Origin: JAMLIN01 sp041676645
Lineage (GTDB): Bacteria; Pseudomonadota; Gammaproteobacteria; Burkholderiales; Burkholderiaceae_E
Reading direction: 5' to 3'
Length of the DNA: 51,532 bases
NCBI GenBank assembly: GCA_041676645.1
Contig: JBAYRO010000014.1
Location: 1-51,532, forward strand
Below the pieces are notes generated by a model, which worked only from the letters and a program-made list of their open reading frames with translations, was not told the DNA's origin and did no database searches. How positions within the stretch are numbered: the first letter of the stretch is position 1; each line of letters begins with the position of its first letter. The translations under genes and the position numbers were made by a program. Shown here in pieces: positions 32,252-41,260 of the stretch.

Positions 32252-33025
32252 CTACTCGATCTTGGCGGAAATACCGGTGACGAACAGGAGGTCGCCCTTC
32301 TCGAGGTCGACACCGGGATCCGAGTTGTAGCGATAGGTGAGCGTCGCGGTCAGGCTCATCCGGTCGTTGATCGCGACCGCCAGGCCGGCGTCGAACTGGG
32401 CCCGGTACTCGCCCGATTCGCTCAGGTTGGGATAGATCACGAGACGTTGGCGGAAGGTCGAGGTGTCGCTGATCTGGTGGTTGGATTCCTGCCCGATGAG
32501 CAGTTCGGCATAGCCCCAGGTACTGCGGTTCGTACCGGCGATATCGGTGGGCTCGACATAGCGGTCGTGGGTATAGCCCAGGCCCGAGAACACGTCCCAG
32601 TTGAGCGTGTCGGACTTGAACACATGGTAGCCCAGGCCCATGCCGACCGAGGTGCGCCGCGACAGGTTGGCGGGCCGGTCGCGCAGGTAGTCGCCCTGCC
32701 CGAAGCCGAAGACGCGGGCATTGAGATCGCGCTCGTAGCGGGTGCCCAGGCCGATCTGGTCACCGGTGACCTCGTCGTCGCTCTCGGCCCGCAAGGCCTT
32801 GCCGTAGTACGACCACTTGTCATGGCCGGTCTGGCGCACGCCGTCGGCATTCAAGGTCAGGGTGGACGACTCCGAGTTGCCGCTCGCGTACGACAGGCCG
32901 AGCCCGATCGCATGACGCCACTGGCCATCCGGCTTGAGGGTCGCCTGCGCGTGGGCGGGGCCCGATGCGACTACGCCGCCGGACAACGCGGCCGCCAACA
33001 GAACGCGGGCTTGCGTTCGATTCAT
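32252..33025 (-). CDS. DUF481 outer-membrane protein, copy 1
   Basis: 257-aa protein with signal peptide VLLAAALSGGVVASGPAHAQA and a DUF481 barrel: HAIGLGLSYASGNSESSTLTLNADG, VFGFGQGDYLRDRPANLSRRTSVGMGLGYHVF, WDVFSGLGYTHDRYVEPTD, ending LLFVTGISAKIE. The blocks DYLRDRPANLSRR and DFRRDRPGNLERR show it is a tandem duplicate of the next gene. AGAGGAGAGAG precedes ATG 33025. Probably an outer-membrane barrel; function unknown. Confidence 0.85.
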   Translation of the reverse strand: MNRTQARVLLAAALSGGVVASGPAHAQATLKPDGQWRHAIGLGLSYASGNSESSTLTLNADGVRQTGHDKWSYYGKALRAESDDEVTGDQIGLGTRYERDLNARVFGFGQGDYLRDRPANLSRRTSVGMGLGYHVFKSDTLNWDVFSGLGYTHDRYVEPTDIAGTNRSTWGYAELLIGQESNHQISDTSTFRQRLVIYPNLSESGEYRAQFDAGLAVAINDRMSLTATLTYRYNSDPGVDLEKGDLLFVTGISAKIE

Positions 33026-33078
33026 GCTCTCTCCTCTGGACTGGGATTCACCTGCCGGCCGCGCCGGACGAACTGCGT

Positions 33079-33084
33079 ATTATC
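33079..33084 (-). promoter_or_regulatory. Possible -10 before the DUF481 pair
   Basis: GATAAT on the minus strand, 53 nt upstream of the first DUF481 ATG, suggests its own promoter separate from pyk; the -35 is weak. Confidence 0.3.
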
Positions 33085-33138
33085 CGCAACTTCCGGTTCG
33101 CCCCTGACGACGGGCGGGTCACCGGGGGCGGCGATGCA

Positions 33139-34587
33139 TCAGTCGCCGTCGTTGTGCTCGCCGATGCGCACGATGGTCAGGGAATTCGTGCCGCCCGCCT
33201 TGCCGATCGGATCACCGACGGTGATGACGACCAGGTCGTCCCGCGCGACGAGCCCGGCCTCGAGCAGGCGCTGTTCGGCTTCCCGCAGCAGCGCCTGGCG
33301 CTCGCCGGCCTGGCGCGCCATCAGGTAGGGATGGACACCCCGGTAGAGCGTCATGCGATGCAGGCTCGAAAGCTCGGGCGTGAGCGCGAAGATGGGCACG
33401 TCGGAATCGAGCCGGGACATCCACAGCGCCGTGGCGCCCGACTGCGTCAGCGCGACGATCGCCTTGACACCGAGATGGTGGGCGATGAACAGGGCGCTCA
33501 TCGCGATCGACTGGTCGATGCGGGTGAACTTGCGATTCAGGAATTCGGCATCGAGCGGCATCCGCTGCGACTGGTCGGCCTCGAGGCAGATCCGCGCCAT
33601 CGCCTCGACGGTCTCGACCGGATAGCGGCCCGCCGCCGTCTCGGCCGAAAGCATCACCGCATCGGTGCCGTCGAGCACGGCATTGGCGACATCCGAAACC
33701 TCGGCCCGGGTCGGCACCGGCTCGGAGATCATCGACTCCATCATCTGGGTCGCCGTGATCGTGAGCTTGTTGCGCTCGCGCGCCATCCGGATCATGCGTT
33801 TCTGCAGGGCCGGCACGGCGGCGTCGCCGACCTCCACCGCGAGGTCGCCGCGCGCCACCATGATGCCGTCGGAGGCGTCGAGGATCGCCTCCAGCGCGCC
33901 GATCGCCTCGAAGCGCTCGATCTTGGCGATCATGCGGGCCTTGCCGCCCCGCGCCCGGGCAAGCTCGCGCGCCATGTACATGTCCGCCGAGTTCTTCGGG
34001 AACGACACCGCGATGAAATCGGCCTCGAAGTCGACCGCGGTGGCGATGTCGGCCATGTCCTTGGAAGTCAGGGCGGGCGCCGACAATCCGCCGCCGAGCC
34101 GATTGATGCCCTTGCGATCGGACAGGTCGCCGCGTCGGGTCACGGTGCACTCGATGGTGCGCTCGGTGACCCGGTCGACCCGCATCGTGAGACGGCCGTC
34201 GTTGAGCATCAGGGTATCGCCGGCCGCGACATCGTTGATGAGGTCGGGATAGTCGAGCCCCACTCGCCCGGTGTCGCCGAGTTCGCAGTCGAGGTCGAAC
34301 ACGAAGGGGTCGCCGACCTCGAGATGGATGCGGCCGGTCTCGAAGCGCCCGATCCGGATCTTCGGGCCCTGCAGGTCGGCGAGCACGCCGATGTCGCGGC
34401 CGACCCGCGCCGCGATCTCGCGCACACGCTCGACCGCGAGGACATGTTCGGCGGCCTCCCCGTGGGAGAAGTTGACTCGCACGACATTGACGCCGGCGAG
34501 GATCAGGCGCTCGAGGGTTTCGGGTCCGGTGGAAGCCGGGCCCAGGGTCGCGACGATCTTGGTGGCGCGCCGGATCGGGTCGTGCAT
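33139..34587 (-). CDS. pyk: Pyruvate kinase
   Basis: 482-aa pyruvate kinase, making pyruvate and ATP from phosphoenolpyruvate. TKIVATLGPASTGPETL, VVRVNFSHG, LADLQGPKIRIG, the small B domain, the SVSFPKN-like IAVSFPKNSADM, and the signature IMVARGDLAVEVG and KLTITATQMMESMISEPVPTRAEVSDVANAVLDGTDAVMLSAETAAG are all present. It keeps the usual C-terminal allosteric domain. It sits downstream of pgk and upstream of the DUF481 pair. Confidence 0.95.
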   Translation of the reverse strand: MHDPIRRATKIVATLGPASTGPETLERLILAGVNVVRVNFSHGEAAEHVLAVERVREIAARVGRDIGVLADLQGPKIRIGRFETGRIHLEVGDPFVFDLDCELGDTGRVGLDYPDLINDVAAGDTLMLNDGRLTMRVDRVTERTIECTVTRRGDLSDRKGINRLGGGLSAPALTSKDMADIATAVDFEADFIAVSFPKNSADMYMARELARARGGKARMIAKIERFEAIGALEAILDASDGIMVARGDLAVEVGDAAVPALQKRMIRMARERNKLTITATQMMESMISEPVPTRAEVSDVANAVLDGTDAVMLSAETAAGRYPVETVEAMARICLEADQSQRMPLDAEFLNRKFTRIDQSIAMSALFIAHHLGVKAIVALTQSGATALWMSRLDSDVPIFALTPELSSLHRMTLYRGVHPYLMARQAGERQALLREAEQRLLEAGLVARDDLVVITVGDPIGKAGGTNSLTIVRIGEHNDGD

Positions 34588-34677
34588 GGGAATCGCCTCG
34601 CGGCCGGTGGTGGGCCTATTGTGCCGCAGCCGGGGTTCGCGGCGATGACAGCCGCGACCCGGAGCGTCATGGGGGCC

Positions 34678-35856
34678 TCAGGCGCGGGCGGCCAGCGCGG
34701 CGACCGCCGGCAGGGTCTTGCCCTCGAGAAACTCGAGGAAGGCGCCGCCGCCGGTGGAAATGTAGTCGATGCCCTCGGTGACGCCGAACTTCGCGATCGC
34801 CGCCAGGGTGTCGCCGCCGCCGGCGATGGAGAAACCCGGCGATGCGGCCACGGCCTTCGCGATCGCCTCGGTGCCACCGGCGAACGCCGGGAACTCGAAC
34901 ACCCCGACCGGTCCGTTCCAGACGATGGTGCCGGCCTCGCGCAGGCCGTCGGCGAGTATCCCCGCGCTGCGCGGTCCGATGTCGAGAATGAGGTCATCGT
35001 CGGCGACGTCGGCCACCGCCTTGACGGTCCCTTTCGCATCGACGGCGAACTCGGTCGCGCAGACCACGTCCACCGGGATCGGCACTTCGGCGCCACGCCC
35101 GGCCATCAGCTCGATGATCGCGCGCGCCTCGTTCACCAGGTCGCGCTCGGCCAACGACTTGCCGATCGGCAGGCCGGCCGCGAGCATGAAGGTATTGGCG
35201 ATGCCGCCGCCGACGATCAGCCGGTCGACGCGGTCGGCGAGCGAACGCAGGATGGTGAGCTTGGTCGAGACCTTCGAGCCGGCGACGATCGCCACCAGCG
35301 GCCGGCGCGGCGCATCGAGCGCCCGCCCCAGCGCATCGAGTTCACCGGCGAGCAGCGGCCCGGCACAGGCGATCGGCGCGAAACGGGCGATCCCGTGGGT
35401 GCTCGCCTCGGCGCGGTGCGCGGTACCGAACGCGTCGTTGGCATAGATGTCGCACAGGGCCGCCATGCGACGCGCCAGGCCCTCGTCGTCCTTCTTCTCG
35501 CCGACGTTGCCGCGGCAGTTCTCGAGCAGCACCACCGAGCCCGGGGCGACGTCGAAACCGCCGTCGACCCAGTCGGAGACCAGCCGGACCGGTACCCCGA
35601 GCAACTCCGCGAGCCGCTCGCCGACGGGCGCGAGCGACTCGGCCGGCGCCAGGGCACCCTCCTTCGGCCGGCCGAGATGGGAGGTGACCATGACGGCGGC
35701 GCCGGCGTCGAGGCAGTGCCGAATCGCCGGGACCGAGGCCCGGATCCGGGTGTCATCGGTGATCCGGCCGTCGTCATCCTGGGGGACGTTGAGATCGGCG
35801 CGGATGAAGACCCGCTGGCCGCCGAGCTCGAGCTCGGTGAGTCGCTTGAATCGCAT
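34678..35856 (-). CDS. pgk: Phosphoglycerate kinase
   Basis: 392-aa phosphoglycerate kinase. Blocks: GQRVFIRADLNVPQDDDGRITDDTRI, VMVTSHLGRPKEG, VVLLENCRGNVGE, DAFGTAHRAEASTHGIA, AIVAGSKVSTKLTIL, IVGGGIANTFM, VWNGPVGVFEFPAFAGGT and SIAGGGDTLAAI. Catalyses ADP phosphorylation from 1,3-bisphosphoglycerate. 24 nt after the gap stop, so probably co-transcribed with gap and tkt. Confidence 0.95.
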   Translation of the reverse strand: MRFKRLTELELGGQRVFIRADLNVPQDDDGRITDDTRIRASVPAIRHCLDAGAAVMVTSHLGRPKEGALAPAESLAPVGERLAELLGVPVRLVSDWVDGGFDVAPGSVVLLENCRGNVGEKKDDEGLARRMAALCDIYANDAFGTAHRAEASTHGIARFAPIACAGPLLAGELDALGRALDAPRRPLVAIVAGSKVSTKLTILRSLADRVDRLIVGGGIANTFMLAAGLPIGKSLAERDLVNEARAIIELMAGRGAEVPIPVDVVCATEFAVDAKGTVKAVADVADDDLILDIGPRSAGILADGLREAGTIVWNGPVGVFEFPAFAGGTEAIAKAVAASPGFSIAGGGDTLAAIAKFGVTEGIDYISTGGGAFLEFLEGKTLPAVAALAARA

Positions 35857-35880
35857 GACTTGGCGGTCGGCTCGGACGAT

Positions 35881-36891
35881 CTACTTCGCGTTCATCAGCG
35901 CGACGGTGGTGTCGAGCATCCGGTTGGAGAAGCCCCACTCGTTGTCGTACCAGCTGTTGACCTTGACGAGGCGCCCACTGACCTTCGTGAGGGTTTCGTC
36001 GTAGGTGCTCGAAGCCGGGTTGTGGTTGAAGTCGATCGACACCAGCGGCGCGGTGTTGTAGGCGAGGATGCCCTTGAGCGAGCCTTCGGAGGCGTCCTTC
36101 ATGATCTTGTTGACCTCTTCCACGCTGGTCTCGCGCGAGGCGATGAAGGAGAGGTCGACGATCGAGACGTTGATCGTCGGCACCCGCATCGCGTAGCCGT
36201 CGAGGCGCCCGTTGAGCTCCGGCAGCACGAGGCCGACAGCGGCGGCGGCGCCGGTCTTGGTGGGGATCATCGACTGGGTCGCCGAGCGGGCGCGCCGCAG
36301 GTCCTCGTGGTAGACGTCGGTGAGCACCTGGTCGTTGGTGTAGGCATGGATGGTCGTCATGAGGCCGGTCTCGACGCCGAGCGCATCATGCAGCGGCTTG
36401 ACCAGCGGCGCGAGGCAGTTGGTGGTGCACGAAGCGTTGGAGATGACCGTGTCGCTCGCCTTGAGCACCTGGTGGTTGACGCCATAGACGATGGTCGCGT
36501 CGACGTCCTTGCCGCCGGGCGCCGAGATGATGACCTTCTTCGCGCCGCCCTTCAGGTGCGCCGAGGCCTTCTCCTTGCTGGCGAACAGGCCCGTGCATTC
36601 GAGGACGACATCGACGCCGAGCTCTCCCCAGGGCAGTTCGGCGGGATTGCGCATCGCGAGGACACGGATCCTGTCGCCGTTGACGATCATGTGCTCGCCC
36701 TCGACCGTGACGGTACCGGGGAAGCGGCCATGGGCGGTGTCGTACTGGGTCAGGTGGGCATTGGTGCCGGCATTGCCCAGGTCGTTGATCGCGACGATCT
36801 CGATCGGATGCGTCTTGCCGGACTCGTAGAGGGCTCGAAGGATGTTGCGGCCGATGCGCCCGTAACCGTTGATCGCGACACGAATAGTCAT
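35881..36891 (-). CDS. gap: Glyceraldehyde-3-phosphate dehydrogenase
   Basis: 336-aa phosphorylating GAPDH. NAD site VAINGYGRIGRNILRALYES; Asp37 in VAINDLGN favours NAD over NADP. Catalytic Cys155 in SNASCTTNCLAP; phosphate-binding ATQSMIPTKTGAA and VNSWYDNEWGFSNR at the end. AGGGGA 8-9 nt before ATG 36891 fixes the start. Confidence 0.95.
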   Translation of the reverse strand: MTIRVAINGYGRIGRNILRALYESGKTHPIEIVAINDLGNAGTNAHLTQYDTAHGRFPGTVTVEGEHMIVNGDRIRVLAMRNPAELPWGELGVDVVLECTGLFASKEKASAHLKGGAKKVIISAPGGKDVDATIVYGVNHQVLKASDTVISNASCTTNCLAPLVKPLHDALGVETGLMTTIHAYTNDQVLTDVYHEDLRRARSATQSMIPTKTGAAAAVGLVLPELNGRLDGYAMRVPTINVSIVDLSFIASRETSVEEVNKIMKDASEGSLKGILAYNTAPLVSIDFNHNPASSTYDETLTKVSGRLVKVNSWYDNEWGFSNRMLDTTVALMNAK

Positions 36892-36920
36892 GCTGATGGT
36901 CCCCTGTGAGGATTGAAACT

Positions 36921-38981
36921 CTACTGGCCGGGTCGCGCGATCGCCGCGAGCACCGTGTCGACGACGCGCCCGACCGTCAGACCGAAATGCTCGAACAGCG
37001 CCGCCGCCGGTGCCGATTCGCCGAAGCTGTCGATGCCGATGACGGCCGCGCAGCCATATTTCCACCAACCGTCGGTGACGCCCGCCTCGACCGCGATCCG
37101 AGGCAGATTCTCGGATAACACGTAAGACCTGTATGTGACATCCTGCCGATCGAAGACGCTGGTCGAGGGCATGGACACCACGCGGACCTCGACCCCGCGC
37201 TCGGCGAGCTGGTCGCGGGCGCCCAGCGCCAGCGCGAGTTCGGAGCCGGTGGCGATCAGGACCGCCTGCGCCGCGCCGGCCTCGCGCAGGACGTAGCCAC
37301 CGCGCCGGATGCCGGCCACCTGCGCTTCCGAGCGACTGACATGGGGCACGGCCTGGCGGCTGAGCAGCAGCGCGCTCGGCCCGTCGGCCCGCTCGATCGC
37401 GCAGCCCCAGGCGAGCGCGGTCTCGACCGCGTCGGCGGGCCGCCAGACATCGAGCCCCGGGATCAGGCGCAGGCTGGCCGCATGCTCGACCGGCTGGTGG
37501 GTCGGGCCGTCCTCGCCCAGGCCGATGGAGTCGTGGGTGAAGACATGCACCACCCGCTGCTTCATCAGCGCCGCCATGCGGATCGCGTTGCGCGAGTAGT
37601 CGGAGAAGGTGAGGAAGGTGCCGCCATAGGGCACGAAGCCGCCGTGCAGCGCGAGCCCGTTCATGATCGCGGCCATGCCGAACTCGCGCACACCGTAGTT
37701 GATGTGGCGACCGCCCACCGGCCCCGCATCGCCGGTGCGCAGCGCGCCGGCGCCCTTGAACTCGGTGAGGTTCGAGCCGGTGAGGTCGGCCGAGCCGCCG
37801 ATCAGCTCGGGCAGAACCGGCCCGATCTGGTCGAGCGCGAGCTGCGAGGCCTTGCGGGTGGCGATCGCCGCGCCGGATTCCTCGGCCTGGCCGACGGCGC
37901 GATCGAGCGCATCGTCGAGTTCGCCGGTGAGCCGGCCGGCCATGCGTCGCTCGAACTCGGCGGCCGCATCGGGATGCGCCTGGCGGTAGGCATCGAACCG
38001 GGCCTGCCAGTCCTGCTGGACCCGCGCGCCGCGTTCGCGGGCGTCCCAGGCGGCGCGCACCGGCGCCGGCACCGCGAAGGGCTCGTGCGGCCAGTCCATG
38101 CCCTCGCGGGCCTGGGCGATGAGTTCCTCGCCGAGCGGTTCGCCATGCGCCTTGGCGGTGCCGGCCCGCGTCGGGGCGCCCTTGCCGATGATGGTGCGGC
38201 ACTGGATCAGCGTGGGCGCGAAGACGCCGTCGCGGCCCTCGCGCGCCCAACGGGCGGCGGTCGCGATGGCCCGGTCGACCGCCTGCACGTCATGGCCGTC
38301 GATATCGGCGATGACATGCCAGCCATAGGCCCGGAAGCGGCCGACGGAGTCGTCGCGGAACCAGTGCTCGACCTCGCCGTCGATCGAGATGCCGTTGTCG
38401 TCGTAGAGCACGACCAGGCGCGACAGGCGCAGGGTGCCGGCAAGCGAGCAGACCTCGTGGGAGATGCCTTCCATCAGGCAGCCGTCGCCGACGAAGGCAT
38501 AGGTGAGATGGTCGACGATGGGCAGGCCGTCGCGATTGAACTCGCCCGCCAGCCGGCGCTCGGCCAGTGCCATGCCCACCGCGTTGGCCAGGCCCTGCCC
38601 CAGCGGCCCGGTGGTGGTCTCGACACCGGGCGTGATGCCGAACTCGGGATGGCCCGGCGTGCGCGAATGCAGCTGGCGAAACGCCTCGAGGTCCCCGGTG
38701 CCGAGATCGTAGCCGGTGAGGTGCAGCAGCGAATACAGCAGCATGGACCCATGGCCGTTCGAGAGCACGAAGCGGTCGCGGTCGGGCCAGCGCGGATCCG
38801 CCGGGTTGTGCTGCAGGTGGGCGCCCCACAGCGCGACGGCGATCTCGGCCATGCCCATGGGCATGCCGGGATGGCCGGATTTCGCGCGCTGCACCGCATC
38901 CATCGAGAGGGCCCGGATCGCCGCGGCCATCTGCGGCGCGAGCGCGGGGTCGAGTGCGGCCGAGGCGGAGTTTGCGGTCAT
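36921..38981 (-). CDS. tkt: Transketolase
   Basis: 686-aa thiamine-diphosphate enzyme of the pentose phosphate pathway. MDAVQRAKSGHPGMPMGMAEIAVALW, RFVLSNGHGSMLLYSLLHLTGY, GPLGQGLANAVGMALAERRLAG, the ThDP motif VGDGCLMEGISHEV..., DDNGISIDGEV, and the central SADLTGSNLTEFKG and FTHDSIGLGEDGPTHQPVEH are standard. An earlier in-frame codon at 39017 would lie upstream of the likely -10 (39008-39013), so ATG 38981 is taken. First gene of the tkt-gap-pgk-pyk run. Confidence 0.95.
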   Translation of the reverse strand: MTANSASAALDPALAPQMAAAIRALSMDAVQRAKSGHPGMPMGMAEIAVALWGAHLQHNPADPRWPDRDRFVLSNGHGSMLLYSLLHLTGYDLGTGDLEAFRQLHSRTPGHPEFGITPGVETTTGPLGQGLANAVGMALAERRLAGEFNRDGLPIVDHLTYAFVGDGCLMEGISHEVCSLAGTLRLSRLVVLYDDNGISIDGEVEHWFRDDSVGRFRAYGWHVIADIDGHDVQAVDRAIATAARWAREGRDGVFAPTLIQCRTIIGKGAPTRAGTAKAHGEPLGEELIAQAREGMDWPHEPFAVPAPVRAAWDARERGARVQQDWQARFDAYRQAHPDAAAEFERRMAGRLTGELDDALDRAVGQAEESGAAIATRKASQLALDQIGPVLPELIGGSADLTGSNLTEFKGAGALRTGDAGPVGGRHINYGVREFGMAAIMNGLALHGGFVPYGGTFLTFSDYSRNAIRMAALMKQRVVHVFTHDSIGLGEDGPTHQPVEHAASLRLIPGLDVWRPADAVETALAWGCAIERADGPSALLLSRQAVPHVSRSEAQVAGIRRGGYVLREAGAAQAVLIATGSELALALGARDQLAERGVEVRVVSMPSTSVFDRQDVTYRSYVLSENLPRIAVEAGVTDGWWKYGCAAVIGIDSFGESAPAAALFEHFGLTVGRVVDTVLAAIARPGQ

Positions 38982-39007
38982 CTCAATGGCACCAGCGAAA
39001 GCAGGAA

Positions 39008-39013
39008 AGTGTA
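39008..39013 (-). promoter_or_regulatory. Likely -10 of the tkt operon promoter
   Basis: TACACT on the minus strand predicts transcription from about 39001, 20 nt before the tkt ATG. The -35 is weak. The opposite direction of the same gap must hold the speD-speE promoter (TGTGATACC near 39061 is a possible extended -10). Confidence 0.4.
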
Positions 39014-39199
39014 GCAAATTCAGCGGGTTTCCGATGCCCGCCGCTCGGTTCGCAAGGCCTTGTGATACCCTTCCCGGCCTTTCTGCGCCCGAGCGAAGCG
39101 ATCGGCATTCCCGTCGGTCCGCGTTCCACCCGCGGCAGATCGCGATTCCGCGTGCCGCCGGGCGCCTGCAGTGCGGGCCGGAGGTTTCCGAGGCAAGAA

Positions 39200-40441
39200 A
39201 TGCAAGGACTACATCTCACCGCTGACTTGCATGGATGCGGCTGTGATCCGGGCCTTCTGATCGACGCGGACCGACTCGCCGCCCTGTGCCGGCACGCCGT
39301 CGAGGGCGCGGGCCTGACGATCGTCGACGAAAGGTTCTTCACCTTTCCTGACCACGAGGGCGAACCGGGCGGCGTCACCGGCGCGGTGCTGCTGGCCGAA
39401 TCGCATCTGGCGCTGCATACCTGGCCCGAGCGCGACGGCGTCACCCTCGATGTCTATGTCTGCAACTTCTCGACCGACAATTCGGACAAGGCCGAGGGCC
39501 TGCTCGACGCCCTGATCGTCGCGTTCGCCCCGCGCGCACAGCAGACCAATCGCATCCTGCGTGGCGGCGATGACCCTTCGTCCGACGTCCGCGACGGCGA
39601 GCTCCTGCTCGAATCCCTCGGTCCGCACGCCGCCTACGGACTGCGCGTGAACCGGCGCCTCGAAACGATCCGCAGCCCCTACCAGCTGGTCGAGGTCTTC
39701 GAGACCGGCCAGTTCGGCCGCCTCTTCCGGCTCGACGGCTGCTACATGACCTCCGAGGGCGACGAGTTCTTCTACCACGAGCCGATGGTCCATCCGGCGG
39801 CGATCACCCATGGCGCGCCGGCCTCCGCGCTGGTGATCGGCGGCGGCGACGGGGGTTCCAGCGAGGAGCTCCTGAAATACCCGTCGATGCGCCGGGTCGT
39901 GATGGCCGAGCTCGACGCGGTGGTCATCGAGATCGCGCGCCGGCATCTTTCGGAAGTGCACCACGGCGTGTTCGACGATCCTCGCCTCGAGGTGCGCATC
40001 GGCGACGCCTGGGATCTCGTTGCCAGCATCGACGAGACCTTCGACCTGATCGTGCTCGATCTCACCGATCCCGATACGCCGGCCGAGCGGCTCTATACCG
40101 GCGAGTTCTTCGCCGGACTCAAGCGCGTCCTGGCTCCGGGCGGCGCCATCAGCCTGCACATCGGCTCGCCGATCTTCCGCCCCGACGTGGTGGCGCGCCT
40201 GGTCGGGCTGCTGCGCGAGCATTTCCGGCATGTCCACCCGATGGGCAATTACGTTCCGCTCTACGGCAGCTACTGGGGATTCGCGATGGCCTCCGACGCG
40301 CTCGATCCGCTCGAGATCGAGCCCGCCGAGGTCGAGCGCCGGATCGAGGCCAACGGGCTGCAGTCGCTGTCGTACTACAACGGCGACACCCATCGGGCGC
40401 TGTTCGCGCTGCCGAACTATTTTCGGCGCGTGATCGCCTGA
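39200..40441 (+). CDS. Fused S-adenosylmethionine decarboxylase and spermidine synthase
   Basis: 413-aa bifunctional polyamine enzyme. Residues 1-125 are a bacterial SpeD proenzyme: LHGCGCDPGLL, FFTFPDHEGEPGGVTGAVLLAESH with self-cleavage expected at Glu67-Ser68 to form the pyruvoyl cofactor, and LHTWPERDGVTLDVYVCNF. Residues about 140-413 are a SpeE domain: IRSPYQLVEVFET, GRLFRLDGCYMTSEGDEFFYHEPMVHPA, ALVIGGGDGGSSEELLKYP and DLTDPDTPAERLYT with the catalytic Asp. It decarboxylates AdoMet and transfers aminopropyl groups to putrescine. Such fusions are known in a few bacteria. ATG 39200 follows GAGG. Confidence 0.93.
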   Translation: MQGLHLTADLHGCGCDPGLLIDADRLAALCRHAVEGAGLTIVDERFFTFPDHEGEPGGVTGAVLLAESHLALHTWPERDGVTLDVYVCNFSTDNSDKAEGLLDALIVAFAPRAQQTNRILRGGDDPSSDVRDGELLLESLGPHAAYGLRVNRRLETIRSPYQLVEVFETGQFGRLFRLDGCYMTSEGDEFFYHEPMVHPAAITHGAPASALVIGGGDGGSSEELLKYPSMRRVVMAELDAVVIEIARRHLSEVHHGVFDDPRLEVRIGDAWDLVASIDETFDLIVLDLTDPDTPAERLYTGEFFAGLKRVLAPGGAISLHIGSPIFRPDVVARLVGLLREHFRHVHPMGNYVPLYGSYWGFAMASDALDPLEIEPAEVERRIEANGLQSLSYYNGDTHRALFALPNYFRRVIA

Positions 40442-40475
40442 AACGGCATCGCACCGATCGGATGGCCGCGACGCG

Positions 40476-41222
40476 ATGACGCCCCGCCTGCTGGTCGCCG
40501 ACGCCCGCGCGGGCGTCGAAGTCACGGTGGCGGCCGATCGCGCCCACTACCTGCTCGATGTCCTGCGGCTGCGCTCCGGTGACGCGGTCGAAGTGTTCGA
40601 TGGTCGCGGCGGGCGCCTGCGGGCGCGCATCGTGGCCGCCGATCGCCGTGGCGCCCGGCTCGCCATCGAGGAGTCCCTGCCGAGCCCGCCGCCCAGCCCG
40701 CTGCGCCTGACCCTGGTACAGGGCCTTGCCCAGGGCGACCGGATGGACCTCGTCATCGAGAAGGCCTGCGAGCTCGGCGTGCTGCGGATCGTGCCGGTCT
40801 TCACCGAACGTAGTCTCGTGCGCCTCGACCCGGCGCGCGCCGCCCGCCGGCATGCCCACTGGCAGCGCATCGCCGAGGCCGCCTGCATGCAGTGCCAGCG
40901 CGACGACCTGCCCGTGGTCGACGCTCCGGCCAGTCTCGCCGCCTGGCTGGCGAAGTCGGGCGAGGCCGGCGGGCGGGTCGCCGATGCCAGGCTCCTGCTG
41001 CTCTCGCCGGGCGCGACCACATCGCTGACCGAGGCCGGCGTCGATGCGAGCCGGCCGGTGGAGATCCTGGTGGGACCGGAATCCGGCCTGTCGGACGCCG
41101 AGGAGGCCCGGGCGATAGCGGCCGGCTTCGAGCCGATCCGGCTGGGGGCGCGCATCCTGCGCACCGAGACCGCGGGGCTGGCGGCGATCGCCGCGCTGCA
41201 GGCGATCGCCGGCGATTTCTAG
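40476..41222 (+). CDS. rsmE: 16S rRNA m3U1498 methyltransferase
   Basis: 248-aa SPOUT-class RNA methyltransferase RsmE. N-terminal PUA-like part (HYLLDVLRLRSGDAVEVFDGRGG), LVQGLAQGDRMDLVIEKACELGV, FTERSLVRLD, RHAHWQRIAEAACMQCQRDDLP, and the trefoil-knot AdoMet site ILVGPESGLSDAEEA, LGARILRTETAGLAA. Modifies U1498 of 16S rRNA in assembled 30S subunits. 34 nt after the speD-speE stop. Confidence 0.93.
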   Translation: MTPRLLVADARAGVEVTVAADRAHYLLDVLRLRSGDAVEVFDGRGGRLRARIVAADRRGARLAIEESLPSPPPSPLRLTLVQGLAQGDRMDLVIEKACELGVLRIVPVFTERSLVRLDPARAARRHAHWQRIAEAACMQCQRDDLPVVDAPASLAAWLAKSGEAGGRVADARLLLLSPGATTSLTEAGVDASRPVEILVGPESGLSDAEEARAIAAGFEPIRLGARILRTETAGLAAIAALQAIAGDF

Positions 41223-41260
41223 GATTCGCTCGTCCCGGGCACCGCCGGCCGCGGGCGTGT

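Noticed and set aside
32965..36909. A 1314-codon plus-strand open frame opposite pyk, pgk and gap
   Set aside because: Very long, but it reads the complement of three well-conserved glycolytic genes and has an Arg/Asp/Gly-biased composition without domains.
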